From NCBI GenBank assembly GCA_046704785.1, contig JBJKRF010000036.1, forward strand, positions 1 through 36,891: a stretch of 36,891 bases of DNA, read 5' to 3'. The position numbers were made by a program, and so were the translations under genes. Shown piece by piece: positions 32,826 to 36,891 of the stretch. The notes under the pieces are model-generated. The model had not been told where the DNA came from. It searched no databases and worked only from the letters and a program-made list of their open reading frames with translations. The stretch is from JBJKRF01 sp046704785 (lineage in GTDB: Bacteria > Chloroflexota > Anaerolineae > Anaerolineales > Villigracilaceae). Each line of letters opens with the position of its first letter. The first letter of the stretch is position 1.

Positions 32826-32876
32826 AAAAGCAAGATGCCTTCTACGAGAATATCGTAGAAGGCATCTTGCTTTTAT
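32826..32876 (-). terminator. rplJL operon terminator
   Basis: A 22-base-pair hairpin (arms 32826-32847 and 32853-32874, loop GAATA) ends in a TTTT run on both strands. It lies just after rplL and will end the ribosomal-protein transcript; it can also act on rightward transcripts. Confidence 0.9.
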
Positions 32877-32894
32877 ATCGATGATCAGCGGGAA

Positions 32895-33278
32895 CTAAGC
32901 AACCTCGATGACAGCGCCAGCCTCTTCCAGTTTCTTCTTGGCGTCCATCGCGGCGTCTTTACCGACCGCCGAAAGGACCTTGCCGCCGGCGGTCTCAGCC
33001 AAAGTCTTGGCCTCGCCAAGCCCCAGGCTGGTCAAGGTGCGAATCACCTTGATAACCTCGATCTTCTTGGGGCCGGTTTCCTTAATCACAACGTCGAATT
33101 CGGTCTTTTCTTCCACCGGCTCAGCCGCGCCAGCAGCCGGAGCACCGGCAGCAGCTACCGCCACAGGTGCTGCCGCAGAAACACCCCATTTTTCTTCGAG
33201 CGCTTTGACGAGATCAGCAGCTTCCAACACGGAAAGCTTACTCAGTTCATCAACCAATTTTTCAATATTTGCAGCCAT
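32895..33278 (-). CDS. rplL: 50S ribosomal protein L7/L12
   Basis: This is a 127-residue L7/L12, the flexible stalk protein that recruits translation factors. The N-terminal helix (KLVDELSKLSVLEAADLVKA) binds L10, an Ala/Pro/Gly hinge follows, and the C-terminal domain has the usual VIKEVRxxTGLGLKEAK-type run, here VIKVIRTLTSLGLGEAKTLA. Start ATG at 33278 with AAGGAG. It is the last gene of the block, after rplJ. Confidence 0.97.
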   Translation of the reverse strand: MAANIEKLVDELSKLSVLEAADLVKALEEKWGVSAAAPVAVAAAGAPAAGAAEPVEEKTEFDVVIKETGPKKIEVIKVIRTLTSLGLGEAKTLAETAGGKVLSAVGKDAAMDAKKKLEEAGAVIEVA

Positions 33279-33458
33279 CGTTCAGGAACTCCTTATCAAC
33301 AGAGAAAAGTATCTTCTCAAAGCTCAGGCAATGGTGAAGCTCATGTCGCGCCATCCAGATCATACTCTTTGATGCATGACACGTCTCATTTCCTGATCGC
33401 GTGAGATGATTTATAGTGAATTCATATTCAACAATCGAACATGCACAACAAACAAGGC

Positions 33459-33989
33459 TTACGCACTTGCCGCAGCCTGATCGGCATAGGCTTTGAAAAC
33501 AGTCGCCAACGAACGCGCAGGCTCGGCAATTGTGCGAACCAGTTTGCCAGCGGGTGCTTGTAATACACCCAGCAATTGAGAACGCACAACAGGCAAAGGT
33601 GGAAGTTCGGCAAGTGCTTTCACTTGAGCGGCATCCATAATCTGCTTATTCAGGAAACCGCCTTTGACTTTTACGAACTCACTCCCTTTGGTCGCCTCGT
33701 TCAGCGCCTTCGCAGTTGCAGCAGCATCATCAAAAGCAAACGTGATTGCCGTACTCTTTTCGAAGTAGCCAGCCGGTGTTCCCATCTCGCCGGCCTCGAA
33801 AACACGGCGGGCCAGCGTGTTTTTGACGATGTGAAATTCACCGCCACTTTCACGGACTTTCGCACGAATTGCATCAAGATGTTGCACAGTGACACCGGTA
33901 TATTCGACCAAGATCACGGCCTGACTGCGCTCCAACCAGTCTTTGTACTGAGCAAGTACTTCATCTTTCTTTTGTCTCGAGATAGCCAA
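33459..33989 (-). CDS. rplJ: 50S ribosomal protein L10
   Basis: This is a 176-residue L10, the anchor of the stalk proteins. AISRQKKDEVLAQYKDWLER opens the protein, and VILVEYTGVTVQHLDAIRAK and LPPLPVVRSQLLGVLQAPAG are typical. No ATG is at the right place; the start is the TTG at 33989, seven bases after a strong AAGGAGG, and a longer frame upstream enters the leader. It is regulated by the upstream leader, which L10 (with L7/L12) binds. Confidence 0.93.
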   Translation of the reverse strand: MAISRQKKDEVLAQYKDWLERSQAVILVEYTGVTVQHLDAIRAKVRESGGEFHIVKNTLARRVFEAGEMGTPAGYFEKSTAITFAFDDAAATAKALNEATKGSEFVKVKGGFLNKQIMDAAQVKALAELPPLPVVRSQLLGVLQAPAGKLVRTIAEPARSLATVFKAYADQAAASA

Positions 33990-34008
33990 AGCTTTTACCT
34001 CCTTTCTT

Positions 34009-34047
34009 AAAAAGTCTTTGCCTGACAAACACCAGGCAAAGACTTTT
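34009..34047 (-). terminator. attenuator hairpin in the L10 leader
   Basis: On the minus strand a 15-base-pair stem (arms 34033-34047 and 34010-34024, loop of eight) is followed by a T-run at 34013-34009, right before the rplJ ribosome site. It is a Rho-independent attenuator stem. Confidence 0.8.
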
Positions 34048-34170
34048 CCCAAGCAGGGCGGTGGGTTTCTAGCCCACCGGGAGATTTACTCTCAGTCTTC
34101 ACCTGAGCGGGAGATTAAGTCCTTTAGTGGACACCCGCCGTCATGGGCGAAGTTGTTTGTCAGTTCATAA
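34048..34170 (-). ncRNA. L10 leader (autoregulatory RNA)
   Basis: The minus-strand sequence between rplA and rplJ has several small stems, among them GGTGGGCTAGAAACCCACC, and then the attenuator. Its place before rplJ and its size match the L10 leader family, where L10-L7/L12 binding controls the attenuator. Confidence 0.7.
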
Positions 34171-34179
34171 ACGAGTAAT

Positions 34180-34899
34180 TTACCCGATCACCTCAATCGA
34201 CTGAGCAACGTTCGGATCAACCTTCACACCAGGCCCCATCGTGGCAACAACCGTGATGCTCCTGACGTAGTTTCCCTTTGCAGCAGACGGACGGGCTTTA
34301 CGAATAGCGTCCATCAGCGCCGCAAAATTTTCGTACAGCTTGTTATCATCGAAAGACACTTTACCGATCTGAACATGGATATTGGCGGTCTTGTCGAGAC
34401 GGAACTCAACACGTCCGGCTTTTGCCTCATTAATAGCCCGTGCCATATCTTCTGCCGGAACAACGGTACCTGCTTTCGGGTTCGGCATTAAACCACGCGG
34501 GCCAAGGACACGGCCCAAACGTCCGACTTTTCCCATCAAATCGGGAGTCGCTATCGCCACATCGAAATCCAACCAGCCTCCCTGAACCTTGTTGAAGGTT
34601 TCGTCATCGTCGATCACGACATCCGCACCGGCATTGCGAGCTTCTGTGGCAGCCTCGCCTTGCGCAAAGACCGCAACGCGAACAGCTTTTCCCAACCCGT
34701 GTGGCAGCACGACGACATCCCGCACTTGCTGATCAGCCTGACGCGGGTCCAATCCCATGCGCATGTGGACTTCGACCGTCGCATCAAAATTAGCGTATGA
34801 CGTTTCCTTCACCACTTTGATGGCTTCCTGTGGGGAATGACGTTCTTCGAGATTATATTTGGCCAGAGCAGCCTGGTACTTTTTTCCGTGTTTTGCCAT
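34180..34899 (-). CDS. rplA: 50S ribosomal protein L1
   Basis: This is a 239-residue L1, which binds the L1 stalk of 23S rRNA and helps tRNA exit. Typical runs are GRLGRVLGPRGLMPNPKAGT and KAGRVEFRLDKTANIHVQIG. Start ATG at 34899 after GGAGG. It lies 50 bases after rplK. L1 probably represses rplKA by binding the leader before rplK. Confidence 0.97.
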   Translation of the reverse strand: MAKHGKKYQAALAKYNLEERHSPQEAIKVVKETSYANFDATVEVHMRMGLDPRQADQQVRDVVVLPHGLGKAVRVAVFAQGEAATEARNAGADVVIDDDETFNKVQGGWLDFDVAIATPDLMGKVGRLGRVLGPRGLMPNPKAGTVVPAEDMARAINEAKAGRVEFRLDKTANIHVQIGKVSFDDNKLYENFAALMDAIRKARPSAAKGNYVRSITVVATMGPGVKVDPNVAQSIEVIG

Positions 34900-34950
34900 T
34901 ATTTCCTCCGTGGTGCAAACGGACCCTCTACGAGAATCCTCCCACCAGAA

Positions 34951-35373
34951 TTAATCAACAATCGAAACGCCCATCGAACGGGCGGTCCCTTCGATTTGTT
35001 TCATCGCCCCTTCGACATCGATCGCGTTCAGGTCTTTCATCTTGGCTTCAGCGATCTGCTTCACCTGTGCCTGCGTGAGCTTTCCGACCTTTTCTTTATT
35101 CGGCACCGAGGAGCCTTTATCGAGGCCCGCAGCTTTGCGAATCAGGAAGGACGCCGGCGGAGTCTTCAGGATAAAGGTGAAAGACCCGTCGGTGTAGACG
35201 GTGATTTCAGCCGGGAGCAACTCACCCGGTCGATTGGACGTGCGTGCATTGTAATCCTTACAGAAGGCCATGATGTTGATACCATGGCCTGCCAATGCCG
35301 GGCCAACCGGCGGCGCCGGATTTGCCTTTCCAGCTTCCAACTGGAGACGAACAATTGCCTTGATTTTCTTCAT
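34951..35373 (-). CDS. rplK: 50S ribosomal protein L11
   Basis: This is a 140-residue L11 of the GTPase-associated centre. KLQLxAGKANPAPPVGPALxxxGxNIM-type opening is present as LQLEAGKANPAPPVGPALAG, and KTPPASFLIRKAAGLDKGS is typical. Start ATG at 35373 with AAAGGAG. It follows nusG. Confidence 0.97.
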   Translation of the reverse strand: MKKIKAIVRLQLEAGKANPAPPVGPALAGHGINIMAFCKDYNARTSNRPGELLPAEITVYTDGSFTFILKTPPASFLIRKAAGLDKGSSVPNKEKVGKLTQAQVKQIAEAKMKDLNAIDVEGAMKQIEGTARSMGVSIVD

Positions 35374-35390
35374 GCTTTCAGCACTCCTTT

Positions 35391-35427
35391 GTGGTTATAA
35401 CGGGTGATTTGGGGGGCACCCTCCCAC
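35391..35427 (-). promoter_or_regulatory. candidate L1-binding leader before rplK
   Basis: On the minus strand GTGG...CCAC close an outer stem and GGGTG/CACCC an inner stem, with an asymmetric loop GTTATAA. The structure resembles the L1 site of L11-L1 operon leaders. It lies right before the rplK ribosome site, where L1 binding would block translation. Confidence 0.5.
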
Positions 35428-35448
35428 GTTTCAGGCGATAGTTGCCTG

Positions 35449-36102
35449 TTACGCTTTCTCTACTTGCAAAAAGTCGAGTTCGACGGGCGTCTCACGCCCG
35501 AAGAAACTGACCATCACGCGCACCTTGTTCCGCTCGATGTCGATCTCAGAAACCACGCCACGGAAGTCGTTGAAGGGGCCATCAATGATGCGAACACGTT
35601 CACCAACTTTGAAGGTGACCTTGACGGTTGGCACTTCCGCTTCCATGCGCTTGATAATTTGATTTACCTCTTCTGGGCGCAATGGCGTGGGCGTCGTGCC
35701 CATGCCGACAAAGCCGGTCACGCCGGGAGTATTCCGAACAACATACCATGACTCTTCTGTCAGGATCATGTTGACCAGCACATATCCCGGAAAGATATGG
35801 CGTTCCACCACGCGTCGCTTGCCGTCGCGCACTTCGATCTCTTCCTGCGTAGGGACGACGACATCGAAAATCTTATCCTTCATGCCCATCGTCTCGATAC
35901 GTTGTTCGAGGTTATAACGAACCTTATTCTCGTAGCCGGAATAACAGTGAAGAACGTACCACGCAGGCTCGTCGGGAGACTGATCGGGGGACGAGTCGTA
36001 AGACCCGGATGTCAAATCCTCGGCATCCGTCAAAGGAGACTCATCCTCAGGGCGCTCCTCGTCATTCATGCGATCATATTCTTCGGGTCCGTTCGTACTC
36101 AT
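35449..36102 (-). CDS. nusG: transcription termination/antitermination factor NusG
   Basis: This is a 217-residue NusG with an acidic, low-complexity N-terminal extension (residues 1-45, rich in Glu, Asp and Ser), then the NGN domain from WYVLHCYSGYENKVRYNLEQ with FPGYVLVNMILTEESWYVVR, and a KOW domain with FKVGERVRIIDGPFNDFRGV. It binds RNA polymerase and links it to ribosomes or Rho. The N-terminal extension may be a lineage feature. Start ATG at 36102. Confidence 0.95.
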   Translation of the reverse strand: MSTNGPEEYDRMNDEERPEDESPLTDAEDLTSGSYDSSPDQSPDEPAWYVLHCYSGYENKVRYNLEQRIETMGMKDKIFDVVVPTQEEIEVRDGKRRVVERHIFPGYVLVNMILTEESWYVVRNTPGVTGFVGMGTTPTPLRPEEVNQIIKRMEAEVPTVKVTFKVGERVRIIDGPFNDFRGVVSEIDIERNKVRVMVSFFGRETPVELDFLQVEKA

Positions 36103-36125
36103 CCGACAATCTCAACTTTCCAAGG

Positions 36126-36335
36126 TTAAAGGCCCAAGACGACGTTCAATAAAGACGCGCCGCCCGAATCGATCGCGCCCAAAAAAGCACTCGTCGCGAT
36201 CAACACTACAATTACAATTAGGGTCAGATTCCACGTCTCTTCCCGAGTTGGCCAACTAACCTTTCGTAGTTCGCCGATCGTTTCGCGGTAATAACGAACG
36301 ATTGCATTTGGTTTTTTTTCTCTTCTATCGGCCAA
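36126..36335 (-). CDS. secE: protein translocase subunit SecE
   Basis: This is a 69-residue, single-span SecE, the small part of the SecYEG channel. The amphipathic helix RETIGELRKVSWPTREETWN at residues 17-36 and one membrane segment (37-57) are typical. Start ATG at 36335; it is 23 bases upstream of nusG. Confidence 0.95.
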   Translation of the reverse strand: MADRREKKPNAIVRYYRETIGELRKVSWPTREETWNLTLIVIVVLIATSAFLGAIDSGGASLLNVVLGL

Positions 36336-36360
36336 CGTACACTCCTTCGACTGCGGCTAA

Positions 36361-36410
36361 GACGCTGTCTTCACCTTCAGCGCATGTTCAAAGAAGACGG
36401 AGACAGCGTC
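36361..36410. repeat. hairpin between tRNA-Trp and secE
   Basis: GACGCTGTCT (36361-36370) pairs perfectly with AGACAGCGTC (36401-36410) around a 30-base loop. It follows the tRNA on the transcript and may be a processing or mRNA 5' structure; there is no T-run. Confidence 0.45.
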
Positions 36411-36422
36411 GTTTTGATATAG

Positions 36423-36496
36423 CAGGCCAGGCAGGACTTGAACCCACAACCACTCGTTTTGGAGACGAGAGCTCTACCAAATTGAGCTACTGGCCT
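36423..36496 (-). tRNA. tRNA-Trp (anticodon CCA)
   Basis: The minus strand gives a full cloverleaf of 74 bases. The acceptor AGGCCAG pairs with CTGGCCT, the anticodon stem CTCGT/ACGAG holds CTCCAAA with anticodon CCA, the T arm is TGTGGGTTCAAGTCCTGC-like, and the discriminator is G as expected for Trp. It lies between rpmG and secE, a common bacterial arrangement. Confidence 0.95.
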
Positions 36497-36573
36497 ATGA
36501 CTCATGCCGAGTTTCAAATGTCACGTGTGCCCCAAGAAAGAGTGCAACACGTGACACCGAAACTGACACTCGT

Positions 36574-36744
36574 TTACTTGGTTTCGCGGTGCAACGTATG
36601 CTTCCGGCAACGTGGACAATACTTATTGAACTCGAGCCGGTTCGGATCGTTGCGGCGATTCTTCTCTGTTGTGTAGTTCCGCTCTTTACAATCACTGCAT
36701 TGCAGTGTAATAACTGGGCGGATATCTTTCTTCTTAGAAGCCAT
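36574..36744 (-). CDS. rpmG: 50S ribosomal protein L33
   Basis: This short gene codes for 56 residues from the ATG at 36744, MASKKKDIRPVITLQCSDCK at the start and YCPRCRKHTLHRETK at the end. The two CxxC pairs (CSDC and CPRC) make it the zinc-binding C+ form. AGGGAAG lies before the start, 20 bases after the tuf stop. Confidence 0.95.
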   Translation of the reverse strand: MASKKKDIRPVITLQCSDCKERNYTTEKNRRNDPNRLEFNKYCPRCRKHTLHRETK

Positions 36745-36764
36745 TCTTCCCTGACTTTCAGAAT

Positions 36765-36891
36765 CTATTCGATGATTTTGGTGATGACGCCTGCGCCAAC
36801 GGTCAGGCCGCCTTCACGAATAGCGAACTTCGAGCCTTGTTCCAACGCCACCGGCACGATCAACTCCACCGTCAGGTTCACGTTGTCTCCA
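36765..36891 (-). CDS. tuf: elongation factor Tu, C-terminal part, cut by window edge
   Basis: The minus strand reads the last 41 residues of EF-Tu, with EQGSKFAIREGGLTVGAGVI and the end TKIIE followed by TAG. EF-Tu carries aminoacyl-tRNA to the ribosome. The rest lies right of the window. It is the first visible gene of the tuf-rpmG-trnW-secE-nusG-rplKAJL block. Confidence 0.95.
   Translation of the reverse strand, partial: GDNVNLTVELIVPVALEQGSKFAIREGGLTVGAGVITKIIE

Overview
The window reads as the chromosome of a Gram-positive-like or monoderm-type bacterium, most likely a member of the Chloroflexota (Anaerolineae-like). This is an inference from gene content: a luciferase-like (F420/FMN) oxidoreductase, an F420-type nitroreductase, paired MoxR/DUF58/VWA genes, a replication-type HTH protein of the kind common in that phylum, and a standard tuf-rpmG-trnW-secE-nusG-rplKAJL block. 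I could not run a search, so the phylum is not proven.

Layout. (1) Bases 1-7259 are an accessory, decaying region ending at a tRNA-Lys gene (minus strand, 7187-7259). It holds a short IS-type inverted-repeat element, a broken gene, an AbiEi/AbiEii abortive-infection pair, fragments of a MNT/HepT pair into which the AbiE promoter is set, a truncated replication-type HTH protein, an F420-type nitroreductase, a LexA-like protein that has lost its catalytic serine, a second MNT/HepT pair whose HepT has lost the motif histidine, an excisionase and a frameshifted tyrosine integrase. Integrase next to the 3' end of a tRNA is the classic right end of an integrated element; no left attachment site was seen, so it probably lies outside the window. 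(2) 7322-12207 is a leftward five-gene operon: membrane-anchored trypsin-like protease, MoxR ATPase, DUF58 protein and two tandem VWA membrane proteins. (3) 12552-16168 holds ubiE/menG and, divergently, an unusual single polypeptide joining a luciferase-like oxidoreductase to a UbiA/MenA prenyltransferase, followed by a CPBP membrane protease; together these suggest quinone or isoprenoid chemistry. (4) 16322-32481 is a large leftward xylose/xylan utilisation island: lacI-type regulator, oligosaccharide ABC importer (binding protein and two permeases), xylose isomerase, GH3 glycosidase, xylulokinase, ROK regulator, xylFGH importer and a mutarotase-like protein. Xylo-oligosaccharides would enter by the first importer, be cut inside the cell by GH3, and xylose would flow through XylA and XylB to xylulose 5-phosphate; free xylose enters by XylFGH. 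(5) 32826-36891 is the ribosomal protein/transcription block, with an L1-type leader before rplK, an L10 leader with attenuator hairpin before rplJ, and a strong terminator after rplL.

Regulatory sites are well preserved in the sugar island: a xyl-type palindrome beside the ROK promoter, two copies of a LacI-type palindrome around the lacI promoter, and strong intercistronic hairpins directly after both solute-binding-protein genes. Three families of short palindromic or MITE-like repeats are scattered in the intergenic spaces, one of them present as an inverted pair flanking part of the sugar-transport operon.
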